Part shown: piece by piece, positions 1-6,693 of the stretch
Layout: each line of letters begins with the position of its first letter
Position numbering within the stretch: position 1 is the stretch's first letter
Assembly (NCBI GenBank): GCA_017457555.1
Contig: JAFTHG010000068.1
Span: 1 to 9,213 of the forward strand
DNA length: 9,213 nt
Direction of reading: 5' to 3'
Source: Kiritimatiellia bacterium
GTDB taxonomy: Bacteria; Verrucomicrobiota; Kiritimatiellia; RFP12; DVOR01
Notes under the pieces: model-generated
Seen by the model: the letters and a program-made list of their open reading frames with translations, nothing else
Databases searched by the model: none
Told to the model about the DNA's origin: nothing
Program-made: the position numbers and the translations under genes

Positions 1-17
1 CATGTGTGAGGATCGTG

Positions 18-851
18 ATGGCAAAGTTACTGATTAAGACGGTGGGTATTGTAGGTATTGGGCTGATTGGTGGTTCTCTGGCAAAAGATGTCCGCACGTT
101 TGGATTAGCCCAGCGGATTATCGGGTGGAACCGGACACGAGCCCATGCAGATCGTGCGTTAGAACTGGGGCTTGTCGATGATGTAGCAGAAAGCGTAGAG
201 GCATTGATTGCGCAAGCCGATTTAGTGGTGTTGGCAATGCCAGTTAATGTGTTGACAGAACAGTTGCCCAAATTTCTGGACAGTGCACGCCCGGGCCAGG
301 TTTTCATTGATGTTGGCTCAACGAAGATGGCTGTCGTCAATGCCGTTGCTCAACATCCGAACCGCAAAGCTTTTGTGGCGTGTCACCCGATGGCTGGGAC
401 AGAGCGCAGTGGACCGGATGCGGCTCTGGATCATTTATTCCGGAATCGCTTTACGTTGATTATCAATCCAGAAGGAAGTGACCCGGAGGCTTTGGAACGT
501 GTGACTCGGCTGTGGGAAGCCGTAGGCTCGGTATTGGCGATGATGGACGCAGAAACGCATGATCAAACCGCCGCACTTCTCTCTCATATGCCGCACGTTT
601 TAGCGTATGCTCTGGCACGGACGATTAAAGAGGCTGAACGGAATCAGGCACTTAATGCACGCTTTGCAGGGGGGGGCTTGGCTTCAATGACGCGTATCGC
701 CCATTCGCCAATTTCAATGTGGCAACCCATCTTTTGTCAGAATAAGGCGTTTTTATTATCTGCAATTGATTCGTTTAAAGAGCAATTGGATGCTTTTCGC
801 AAGGCGATTGATACGGATGATAATGAGCTCTTGAATCAGCTGATGAAGTAA
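18..851 (+). CDS. tyrA: Prephenate/arogenate dehydrogenase (TyrA family)
   Basis: Catalyses the NAD(P)-dependent oxidative decarboxylation of prephenate or arogenate in cytoplasmic tyrosine synthesis. Numbered from the ATG at 18 (277 aa), a Rossmann nucleotide-binding loop GIGLIGGS lies at residues 13-20. It is followed by the family motifs DVGSTK, HPMAGTERSGPDAA and LSHMPHVLAYAL, the last carrying the conserved helical-domain His, and by MTRIAHSP near the C-terminus. No ACT domain or chorismate mutase domain is fused, so this is the monofunctional short form. The ATG at 18 is preferred to an in-frame GTG at 6 because GAGG at 8-11 sits at good Shine-Dalgarno distance and the nucleotide-binding strand starts directly after it. 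The other two frames close at 9 (TGA) and 37 (TAA), so an upstream gene could overlap and be translationally coupled. Eight consecutive G bases (669-676) encode Gly218-Gly220. Whether prephenate or arogenate is the substrate cannot be read from the sequence. Confidence 0.93.
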   Translation: MAKLLIKTVGIVGIGLIGGSLAKDVRTFGLAQRIIGWNRTRAHADRALELGLVDDVAESVEALIAQADLVVLAMPVNVLTEQLPKFLDSARPGQVFIDVGSTKMAVVNAVAQHPNRKAFVACHPMAGTERSGPDAALDHLFRNRFTLIINPEGSDPEALERVTRLWEAVGSVLAMMDAETHDQTAALLSHMPHVLAYALARTIKEAERNQALNARFAGGGLASMTRIAHSPISMWQPIFCQNKAFLLSAIDSFKEQLDAFRKAIDTDDNELLNQLMK

Positions 852-863
852 AAGGAAGTGGTT

Positions 864-1133
864 ATGATGCAAGAGATTTTAATGATGGTGATGACAGGCT
901 GTCCCCATTGTCAGCGCGCCTTTGAAATGATGGAGGCATTGCGTGAGCAGTATCCTGAATTTCAATCTATTCCGGTAAAAGTGGTGAATGAAACGTTGGA
1001 GCCGGATTTTGCTGCAACGTTGGATTATTATTACGTGCCGACATTTTTTGTGGCAGGAGTGAAGTTGCATGAGGGCAAGCCAACGAAGGAAGCGGTAGAA
1101 GCAGTTTTTCGATATGCGTTGACACAGAAGTGA
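864..1133 (+). CDS. Small thioredoxin/glutaredoxin-fold protein with CPHC motif
   Basis: A predicted cytoplasmic thiol-disulfide protein of 89 aa. It has a beta-strand start, the redox motif CPHC at residues 13-16 at the head of a helix, and the thioredoxin-fold cis-proline segment VPTFFV (Pro59), followed by a short GVKLHEG turn and a C-terminal helix. That order matches minimal glutaredoxin-like proteins. There is no signal peptide. An in-frame GTG at 858 exists, but AAGGAA at 852-857 overlaps it and is well placed for the ATG at 864 (or 867). It begins 12 bases after the tyrA stop and very probably shares its transcript. The physiological partner is unknown. CPHC also occurs in DsbA-type oxidases, but the helical insertion of DsbA is absent and the protein is too short. 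Confidence 0.85.
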   Translation: MMQEILMMVMTGCPHCQRAFEMMEALREQYPEFQSIPVKVVNETLEPDFAATLDYYYVPTFFVAGVKLHEGKPTKEAVEAVFRYALTQK

Positions 1134-1158
1134 TGCACTGGAATAGGCGGTAAAAATG

Positions 1159-1207
1159 ATTGAAGGCGTGATGATTTTGATATACTACGCGCCATAATTT
1201 ATAAGGA
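1159..1207 (+). promoter_or_regulatory. Extended -10 promoter and ribosome site of the topoisomerase gene
   Basis: TATACT at 1181-1186 is preceded by TGA (1178-1180), giving an extended -10 element of the TGnTATAAT type. A weak -35, TTGAAG at 1160-1165, lies only 15 bases upstream, so the extended -10 probably carries most of the activity. The discriminator after the -10 is GC-rich (ACGCGCC), a feature associated with ppGpp-sensitive promoters in well studied bacteria. The Shine-Dalgarno AAGGA is at 1203-1207, 7 bases before the ATG at 1215. Called by eye; no transcription start data are available. Confidence 0.6.
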
Positions 1208-1214
1208 TAGTATC

Positions 1215-3038
1215 ATGACAAAAGATCCTGCAAAGTATGATGAATCAAACATTCAGACGTTAGATCCGTTGGAACATATCCGCCAACGGACAGGGATGTA
1301 TATTGGCCGTAAGGGTGATGGAGCACAATATGAAGACGGCATCTATATCTTGTTGAAAGAAGTTTTGGATAATGCCATTGATGAATTTGTAATGGGATTT
1401 GGCAAGCGTGTGGTGATCCGCCTGAATTACCAGACAGGGAAGGTGACCATCCGCGACTACGGTCGTGGTATTCCGCTGGGAAAGGTGATTGATTGTGTCA
1501 GCCAGATGAATACGGGTGGCAAATATAATGATGATGTTTTCCAATTCTCCGTAGGTATGAATGGTGTCGGTACAAAGGCGGTTAACGCTTTGTCGCAAAC
1601 CTTTTTAGTTCGCTCACAACGTGATGGTAAATTTGTAGAAGCTGCATTTGAACGCGGTAAGTTAGTGAATACGCGTGAGGGCGAAAGCAAGGAACGGAAT
1701 GGCACATTTGTAGAGTTTATTCCCGATATTGAAATTTTCACCAAATTTGCCTTTCGTGAAGAACATGTACAGCGTCGTTTAAAGATGTACGCTTATTTGA
1801 ATGCGGGCTTAACGCTTGATCTGAATGGGGAGCAGTACTGTTCAGAAGCGGGTTTGGTTGATTTGATTAATGCTGAAGCCGGGATGGAACAGCTTTATGA
1901 GCCGATTTGTTTCCGCTCTAAGAAGTTGGAAATAGCGTTTACGCACTCGAATCATATGGGTGAAGACTATTACAGTTTTGTCAATGGTCAGTACACCAAT
2001 GATGGCGGTACGCATTTAACAGCATTTAAGGAAGGGTTTTTGAAGGGCGTTCAGGAGTTTGCCAAGAAACGCTACGAAGGAGATGTGGCACGAGATGGCA
2101 TCATCGCGGCTATCGCAATCCGTTTAAAGGAACCGGTTTTTGAAAGTCAGACCAAGAATAAGCTTGGTAATCCGGAAATTCGCGCGGAACTGGTGGCAGA
2201 AGTTAAAAAGATTGTTGAAGACGAGTTGCACCGGCATCCGGAAGATGCACAACGGTTGTTAAACAAGATTGAAGAAACCTCCAAAATCCGCGCCGAACTG
2301 AAAGGTCTGCAAAAGACGGTACGCGAACGTGCCAAACAGAGTGCAGTGCGTGTGGAAGAACTTGTAGACTGTAAATTACACTATGACAAACAGAAAGGCA
2401 AGGGTGAAGACACCATGCTCTTTCTGGTGGAGGGTAAGTCTGCAGGTGGTACCGTTGCAACTGCACGTGATACACAGACGCAAGCTGTTTTTAAATTGCG
2501 TGGTAAACCTTTGAATGTTTGCGATTTAAAACGTGATGCGATTTACAAGAATAAAGAGTTTTACGATTTAGTTAAGACGTTGGGCATTGAGCAAACACCA
2601 GACACATTGCGTTATGGCAAGATTATTTTGGCAACAGATGCGGATGTGGATGGGTTGCATATTCGGAATCTGCTCATTACCTTTTTCTTACGATTCTTTG
2701 ATCACATTATCAAAGACGGTCGATTGTTTATCTTAGAAACACCGCTCTTCCGTGTGCGTAATGCGAAACAGAGTTTTTACTGCTATACGGACGAAGAGCG
2801 TGAGAAAGCAATAAAAACTTGTGGCGCAAAGGCAGAAATCACCCGAGTCAAAGGTTTGGGTGAGATTAATGCCAAGGAATTTAAGGATTTTATTGGTGAA
2901 AACATCCGATTGACACCAGTTAATATCCACAATGACGTCTATGTTCAAGAAACATTACGCTTCTTTATGGGAACGAATACGCAGGAACGCCGTCAGTACA
3001 TCCTTTCAAATTTGGTTGTCGATAATACAGACGTCTAA
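1215..3038 (+). CDS. parE: Type IIA DNA topoisomerase ATPase subunit (ParE/GyrB-like)
   Basis: The ATP-driven subunit of a type II topoisomerase (topoisomerase IV or gyrase), which passes one DNA duplex through another with a ParC/GyrA partner not present here. Domains in the 607 aa: a GHKL ATPase at about 20-220, with KEVLDNAIDE (Glu49 likely the catalytic base, Asn53 for Mg), DYGRGIP at 81-87 and the lid GMNGVGTKAVNALS at 114-127; a transducer at about 230-395, with the ATP-contacting QTKNKLG at 312-318; and a TOPRIM domain at about 400-515, with the metal ligand Glu406 in VEGKSAGG and DADVDG at 475-480. RVKGLGE near 544-550 matches the usual RYKGLGE tail motif. Its length and the lack of the E. 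coli GyrB insertion resemble the ParE-like paralogues of Bacteroidota and PVC bacteria. Lys408 replaces the usual Asp of EGDSAGG. Gyrase versus topoisomerase IV cannot be decided without the partner subunit. Confidence 0.9.
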   Translation: MTKDPAKYDESNIQTLDPLEHIRQRTGMYIGRKGDGAQYEDGIYILLKEVLDNAIDEFVMGFGKRVVIRLNYQTGKVTIRDYGRGIPLGKVIDCVSQMNTGGKYNDDVFQFSVGMNGVGTKAVNALSQTFLVRSQRDGKFVEAAFERGKLVNTREGESKERNGTFVEFIPDIEIFTKFAFREEHVQRRLKMYAYLNAGLTLDLNGEQYCSEAGLVDLINAEAGMEQLYEPICFRSKKLEIAFTHSNHMGEDYYSFVNGQYTNDGGTHLTAFKEGFLKGVQEFAKKRYEGDVARDGIIAAIAIRLKEPVFESQTKNKLGNPEIRAELVAEVKKIVEDELHRHPEDAQRLLNKIEETSKIRAELKGLQKTVRERAKQSAVRVEELVDCKLHYDKQKGKGEDTMLFLVEGKSAGGTVATARDTQTQAVFKLRGKPLNVCDLKRDAIYKNKEFYDLVKTLGIEQTPDTLRYGKIILATDADVDGLHIRNLLITFFLRFFDHIIKDGRLFILETPLFRVRNAKQSFYCYTDEEREKAIKTCGAKAEITRVKGLGEINAKEFKDFIGENIRLTPVNIHNDVYVQETLRFFMGTNTQERRQYILSNLVVDNTDV

Positions 3039-3122
3039 CACCCGAAATGTAAGTGAATGCAAGATGGACGTGTAATGTTTGATATCTGCGTTGGGAATTG
3101 TTTTGTGGCAGAGGTCAAAAAT

Positions 3123-3143
3123 AAAGAATTGAATTCTTTTTTT
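3123..3143 (+). terminator. Weak AT-rich terminator candidate after the topoisomerase gene
   Basis: AAAGAATT (3123-3130) and AATTCTTT (3132-3139) are perfect inverted arms around a single G, and the run of T bases continues to 3143. This has the hairpin-plus-T-tract layout of an intrinsic terminator. The stem holds only one G-C pair and the loop must open to at least three bases, so it is thermodynamically weak. It lies just before the proS promoter, where a terminator would be expected. It may alternatively be an AT-rich upstream promoter element. Confidence 0.35.
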
Positions 3144-3144
3144 C

Positions 3145-3216
3145 TTGCATTTTTCTTGAAATTTGAGATACTTATGCACGATTTGTCTTTTAATTTCAAA
3201 GACACAAAAAGAAGGA
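3145..3216 (+). promoter_or_regulatory. Promoter, leader hairpin and ribosome site of proS
   Basis: A -35 element TTGCAT (3145-3150), a 16-base spacer and the -10 element GATACT (3167-3172) preceded by TGA (extended -10) form a good sigma-70-type promoter. The sequence after the -10 is TATGCACG, similar to the parE and hisG promoters. If transcription starts near 3179, the leader is about 48 bases and opens with a 7-base-pair hairpin, TGTCTTT (3184-3190) with AAAGACA (3198-3204). The Shine-Dalgarno AAGGA at 3212-3216 lies 10 bases before the proS ATG and outside the hairpin. Confidence 0.6.
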
Positions 3217-3226
3217 TTTCGATACG

Positions 3227-4921
3227 ATGCGTTGGACTCAGGCCTTGCTAAACACGCTGCGGGATGCTCCGCAAGATGCTGAGATTATCAGTCACAAATT
3301 AATGATTCGCGCAGGGATGCTGCGGAAGTTGGGTGGTGGTCTTTACACATATATGCCTTTGGGCATTCGTGCTTTGCGTAAGGTTGAGGCAATTGTGCGC
3401 GAAGAAATGGAGCGCGCAGGTGCACAAGAAACGTTGTTCCCGATTCTCCAACCCGCAGAACTTTGGAAGCAGTCTGGACGTTGGGAAACAATGGGGCCGG
3501 GGATGTTTCGTTTAAAAGACCGTAAAGATGCCTGGTATGTTTTAGCACCTACTGCAGAAGAAGCGTTTACTGCACTGGCAAAGAATGAGATTTCGTCCTA
3601 CCGTCAGTTGCCCTGCATCATTTATCAAATGCAGGATAAATTCCGTGATGAAATTCGTCCGCGTTTCGGTTTGATTCGTGGTAAAGAATTTTTAATGAAA
3701 GACGCTTACAGTTTTGATGCGGATGAAGCTGGCGCAGATGTCAGCTACAAGAAGATGTACGATGCGTACGTGCGGATATTTAAACGTGTCGGGCTGAATG
3801 TAACGCCTGTAGAGGCTGATACGGGCGACATAGGTGGTAATTTCTCGCATGAGTTTATGGTGTTTGCCGCAAGTGGTGAAGATGGCATTTTGAGTTGTGA
3901 CGCCTGTGGGTATGCTGCGAATCAGGAGCGCGCCGAACGCATCGCTTCGCCTCTGCCATATACGGAAATCGCAGGTGTAGCAGAAGAAGTTGCAACGCCC
4001 GACCAGCATGCGTGTGAAGAGGTGGCGAAATTTTCGGGTACACCAGTAAATCAAATTGTTAAAAGTTTGGTTATGCTGGCGGATAAAAAGCCCGTGATGG
4101 TGTTAGTGCCGGGCGATCGTGAACTGAATCCATTGAAATTACGCCGTTTGCTGAATGGTGCAAAGATTGAAGAAGCGGACGAAGCAACCGTTCTTCAAGT
4201 TGCCGGACCGTGTGGGTCAATTGGGCCCGTTGGCGTAACCTTATCTGTTTATGCGGATCTTGCACTGAAAGGTGTGGCGGATGTTGTCGTAGGCGCAAAT
4301 AAGGAAGGGTACCATCTGCAACATGTCGCACTTGACCGTGATGCGACTGTGATCGCTTATGAAGATTTGGTAACCGTCACGGAAGGGGATATTTGCCCGA
4401 AGTGTGGTAAACCTTTAGTGATTCGTCGCGGGACAGAAGTCGGGCAGTGCTTCAAGCTGGGGACGAAGTATTCTGAAGCATTTAATGCAACGTATTTGGA
4501 TGAAACCGGAGCTCCCCGTATTTTGACAATGGGGTGTTATGGCATTGGTGTCTCGCGTACGCTTCAGGCGATTGTTGAACAAAGCAATGATGAAAACGGG
4601 ATCATTTGGCCGGCTGCGGTAGCGCCCTATCAGGTGGCGTTGTTGATTTTGGATCCTGACAATCCAGAAGTGGTACAAAAGGCGGAACAGCTCGCTGAGG
4701 CTTTGGAGTCTAAGGGCATTGATGTTTTTATTGATGACCGTGCAGAACGTCCGGGTGTGAAATTTAAGGATGCGGATTTAATTGGTTTCCCTGTGCGTGT
4801 GGTTGCAGGTGCCAAAGGTTTTGCAAAGGGTGGATTTGAAGTGCGCCGTCGCACAGAAAAAGAATCTACGATTGTTGCACCTGAGGTTGCAGCTGAAACG
4901 GTGCAGTCCTTGCTTGCATAA
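3227..4921 (+). CDS. proS: Prolyl-tRNA synthetase, bacterial type with editing insertion
   Basis: Charges tRNA-Pro with proline in the cytoplasm. At 564 aa it has the length of the bacterial (prokaryote-type) ProRS. The N-terminal class II catalytic segment includes LGGGLYTYMPLG near 35-46 (motif 1 region), APTAEEAFT near 107-115, and motif 2 KFRDEIRPRFGLIRGKEFLMKDAYSF, which starts at 138. An inserted domain at about 240-380 contains VKSLVMLADKKPVMVLVPGDRELN and GPVGVTLSVYAD and matches the YbaK-like INS domain that clears mischarged Ala-tRNA-Pro. Motif 3 is GCYGIGVSRT at 436-445, and the C-terminal anticodon-binding domain runs from about 465 to the end. Two Cys pairs, CDAC (224-227) and CPKC (390-393), flank the insertion and may bind zinc together. 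The ATG at 3227 has a Shine-Dalgarno 10 bases upstream. The HU-like gene follows by 24 bases. Confidence 0.97.
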   Translation: MRWTQALLNTLRDAPQDAEIISHKLMIRAGMLRKLGGGLYTYMPLGIRALRKVEAIVREEMERAGAQETLFPILQPAELWKQSGRWETMGPGMFRLKDRKDAWYVLAPTAEEAFTALAKNEISSYRQLPCIIYQMQDKFRDEIRPRFGLIRGKEFLMKDAYSFDADEAGADVSYKKMYDAYVRIFKRVGLNVTPVEADTGDIGGNFSHEFMVFAASGEDGILSCDACGYAANQERAERIASPLPYTEIAGVAEEVATPDQHACEEVAKFSGTPVNQIVKSLVMLADKKPVMVLVPGDRELNPLKLRRLLNGAKIEEADEATVLQVAGPCGSIGPVGVTLSVYADLALKGVADVVVGANKEGYHLQHVALDRDATVIAYEDLVTVTEGDICPKCGKPLVIRRGTEVGQCFKLGTKYSEAFNATYLDETGAPRILTMGCYGIGVSRTLQAIVEQSNDENGIIWPAAVAPYQVALLILDPDNPEVVQKAEQLAEALESKGIDVFIDDRAERPGVKFKDADLIGFPVRVVAGAKGFAKGGFEVRRRTEKESTIVAPEVAAETVQSLLA

Positions 4922-4945
4922 ATGATTTTCTCAAAAGGGTTAAAG

Positions 4946-5293
4946 ATGAAACAGATTACGACTAAAGATGGTGCAATCCCGACAACCAGTACGCGCCGTG
5001 ATATTTCAACGGTGATTTCTAAGACCTATGGACTTCCTCAGGCTTTGGCATATCAGATTATTGATACAACGTTTGAAACGCTGTTGTCGAATTTGATTGA
5101 AAATGGGCATGTGGAGTTGCGTGGGTTTGGCGTATTTGAAGTGGTTCAGCGTAAAGGTCGCAAAGGACGTAATCCGAAGAAACCGGAAGATGAAGTTTGG
5201 ATTCCGGAACGGAAGTCGATTCGTTTCAAAGCTTCACGCTTGTTAAGGACGGATTTGGCGGATGCGGTGGTGCCAGAAAAGACACACGACTAA
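4946..5293 (+). CDS. HU/IHF-family DNA-binding protein
   Basis: A nucleoid-associated protein expected to act as a dimer that bends DNA. The 115 aa comprise a charged N-terminal extension of about 13 residues, two helices (about 17-53), and the saddle and beta-arm region HVELRGFGVFEVVQRKGRKGRNPKK. The arm tip GRNP (Pro77) carries the DNA-intercalating proline of the family, and IRFKAS closes the fold. HU and IHF subunits are usually about 90-100 aa, so both ends are somewhat extended, with a short acidic-to-neutral tail after LLRTDLADA. The ATG at 4946 is chosen because AAAGGG at 4934-4939 lies 6 bases before it. An in-frame ATG at 4922, directly after the proS stop, has no comparable site. 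It is probably co-transcribed with proS. IHF-alpha, IHF-beta or HU cannot be assigned from sequence alone. Confidence 0.9.
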   Translation: MKQITTKDGAIPTTSTRRDISTVISKTYGLPQALAYQIIDTTFETLLSNLIENGHVELRGFGVFEVVQRKGRKGRNPKKPEDEVWIPERKSIRFKASRLLRTDLADAVVPEKTHD

Positions 5294-5307
5294 TCGTACA
5301 GAAATGA

Positions 5308-5335
5308 TTGCGTTGTTGATGTAACCAGCTATAGA
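5308..5335 (+). promoter_or_regulatory. Candidate promoter of hisS
   Basis: TTGCGT (5308-5313) and TATAGA (5330-5335) are separated by 16 bases in the 64-base gap between the HU-like gene and hisS. A start about seven bases downstream would leave a leader of only around 16 bases, and no Shine-Dalgarno sequence is visible in it. The gene could instead be read from the proS transcript. Weak support. Confidence 0.4.
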
Positions 5336-5357
5336 CTAATTTGTTGATTTCAAAATT

Positions 5358-6617
5358 ATGAGTACAATTTCTTTTGAAGCGCCACGAGGAATGCGCGACT
5401 TTTATCCGGAAGATATGGTCTGGCGTAATCGTATTTTTGATGCGTGGCGTGATGCAGCAGAACATTTTGGTTTCCAGAACTATGATGCATGTGTTGTAGA
5501 GTCGCTTGAATTACTTCAACGTAAAAGCGGTGAAGAAGTTTCAGAGCAGATTTATGCTTTTGAGGATAAGTCTGGACGCAAGCTGGCGTTGCGCCCGGAG
5601 ATGACTCCGACGTTGGCGCGTATGGTTGCTGCTAAACAGAAACGTTTGCCATTTCCAATTAAGTGGTATACGATGGCGCAGTGTTTCCGTTATGAGCGTA
5701 TGACGCGTGGTCGCAAACGTGAGCACGACCAATGGAATATGGATATTATTGGTTCGCAGGAAGTGCTTTGCGAAGCTGAGATTCTGGGTGCCGCTGTTTA
5801 TGCAATGCGTGCAATGGGAATGCCCGATGAAGCGTGGCGCATTCACGTTTCAAGCCGCGCACTTCTGGGAGAATTGCTTGCAGTCAGCGGGATTGCAGAA
5901 GCGCAACATCCTGCCGTTTTTATTGCATTGGATAAGCGCGGGAAAATTTCAGACGAAGAAATTGCGGCATTGTTATGTTCTGAAGGTTTGGATGATGGAG
6001 CAATTGAAAAAACATTCCGCCTGTTAAATGTAACGTCTTTGGAAGAAGCTACGGCTTTGGCTGGTGAAAACTCTCCCGCAATTCAAAATCTCAAGGCTCT
6101 TTTTACGATTGCCGAATCAATGGGATATGCCCATCTTTTAATGTTTGATATCGCTGTAATTCGCGGATTGTCGTATTACACGGGGATTGTATTTGAAGCC
6201 TTTGATGCTCAACGCAAATTCCGGGCAATTTTCGGTGGCGGTCGTTACGATTCGTTGCTGGCATTGGTTGGTGGGCAGCCGACTCCTGCAGTAGGAATGG
6301 GCTTCGGTGATGTTGTTGTGGGTGAGGTGTTACGGGAAATCCTTGGCGAGGATGCACCCATCGCACGAGAGGGCTATTGTATTGGCTATATGACAGCCGC
6401 AGAACGTTCTGCAGCCGTTTGTTTAGCGACGCGTCTTCGTACAGAGAAAAATCGGGTTGATCTTTCTTTAGTGGCACAAAAACCGAAGCACTTCTTTGGG
6501 AAGGCGGGTAACTCAAATGCTCGTTTTGCAATCTTTTTAGGACCGGATGATGTTGCATCCGGGAAGGTCCAAGTAAAAGATTTGCAGACACGCGAGTCAC
6601 AAGAAATTAACCTATAA
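5358..6617 (+). CDS. hisS: Histidyl-tRNA synthetase
   Basis: Charges tRNA-His in the cytoplasm. The 419-aa class II enzyme starts with APRGMRDFYPED (motif 1 region, 8-19). ALRPEMTPTLAR near 77-88 contributes to ATP binding. Motif 2 is CFRYERMTRGRKREHDQWNM at 109-128. The HisRS-specific IRGLSYYTGIVFE spans 268-280, with the catalytic Arg269. GGGRYD lies at 293-298, and the motif 3 helix VGMGFG at 312-317. A compact anticodon-binding domain occupies about 338-419, including KHFFGKAGNSNARFAIFLGP. The intact HisA motif and this C-terminal domain favour a true HisRS over HisZ, the HisRS-like regulator that pairs with short HisG; the HisG next door is the long form. No in-frame start lies between the upstream TAA and the ATG used. 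There is no recognisable Shine-Dalgarno. Confidence 0.95.
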   Translation: MSTISFEAPRGMRDFYPEDMVWRNRIFDAWRDAAEHFGFQNYDACVVESLELLQRKSGEEVSEQIYAFEDKSGRKLALRPEMTPTLARMVAAKQKRLPFPIKWYTMAQCFRYERMTRGRKREHDQWNMDIIGSQEVLCEAEILGAAVYAMRAMGMPDEAWRIHVSSRALLGELLAVSGIAEAQHPAVFIALDKRGKISDEEIAALLCSEGLDDGAIEKTFRLLNVTSLEEATALAGENSPAIQNLKALFTIAESMGYAHLLMFDIAVIRGLSYYTGIVFEAFDAQRKFRAIFGGGRYDSLLALVGGQPTPAVGMGFGDVVVGEVLREILGEDAPIAREGYCIGYMTAAERSAAVCLATRLRTEKNRVDLSLVAQKPKHFFGKAGNSNARFAIFLGPDDVASGKVQVKDLQTRESQEINL

Positions 6618-6628
6618 TCGCTTAAGAC

Positions 6629-6683
6629 TTGCTTCAAATTCCGATTTGTGGCATACTATGCGCGTTTTTTAACCATATAAGGA
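6629..6683 (+). promoter_or_regulatory. Promoter and ribosome site of hisG
   Basis: TTGCTT (6629-6634), a 17-base spacer and CATACT (6652-6657) form a plausible sigma-70-type promoter that starts 11 bases after the hisS stop. The stretch after the -10, ATGCGCG, is GC-rich and nearly matches the equivalent position of the parE and proS promoters. The Shine-Dalgarno AAGGA at 6679-6683 lies 10 bases before the ATG. No leader peptide with histidine codons and no attenuator is visible in the 76-base gap. Confidence 0.6.
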
Positions 6684-6693
6684 TTGAGCAACT

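Noticed and set aside
1..37. The tail of an upstream coding gene (stop at 7-9 in frame 1 or 35-37 in frame 2)
   Set aside because: At most 12 codons are visible, so neither the frame nor the product can be chosen. In some bacteria aromatic pathway genes precede tyrA, but the sequence here does not show that.
3057..3251. A 64-codon open frame covering the parE-proS gap
   Set aside because: It overlaps the proS promoter, leader hairpin and first codons, has no ribosome site and its product resembles no family.
5358..6617. Reading this gene as hisZ, the HisG regulatory subunit
   Set aside because: The HisRS catalytic Arg motif and a C-terminal anticodon-binding domain are intact, and the adjacent HisG is the long form that does not need HisZ.
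6618..6693. A histidine attenuator or leader peptide before hisG
   Set aside because: There is no run of His codons, no alternative hairpin pair and no terminator in the 76-base gap; a plain promoter explains it.
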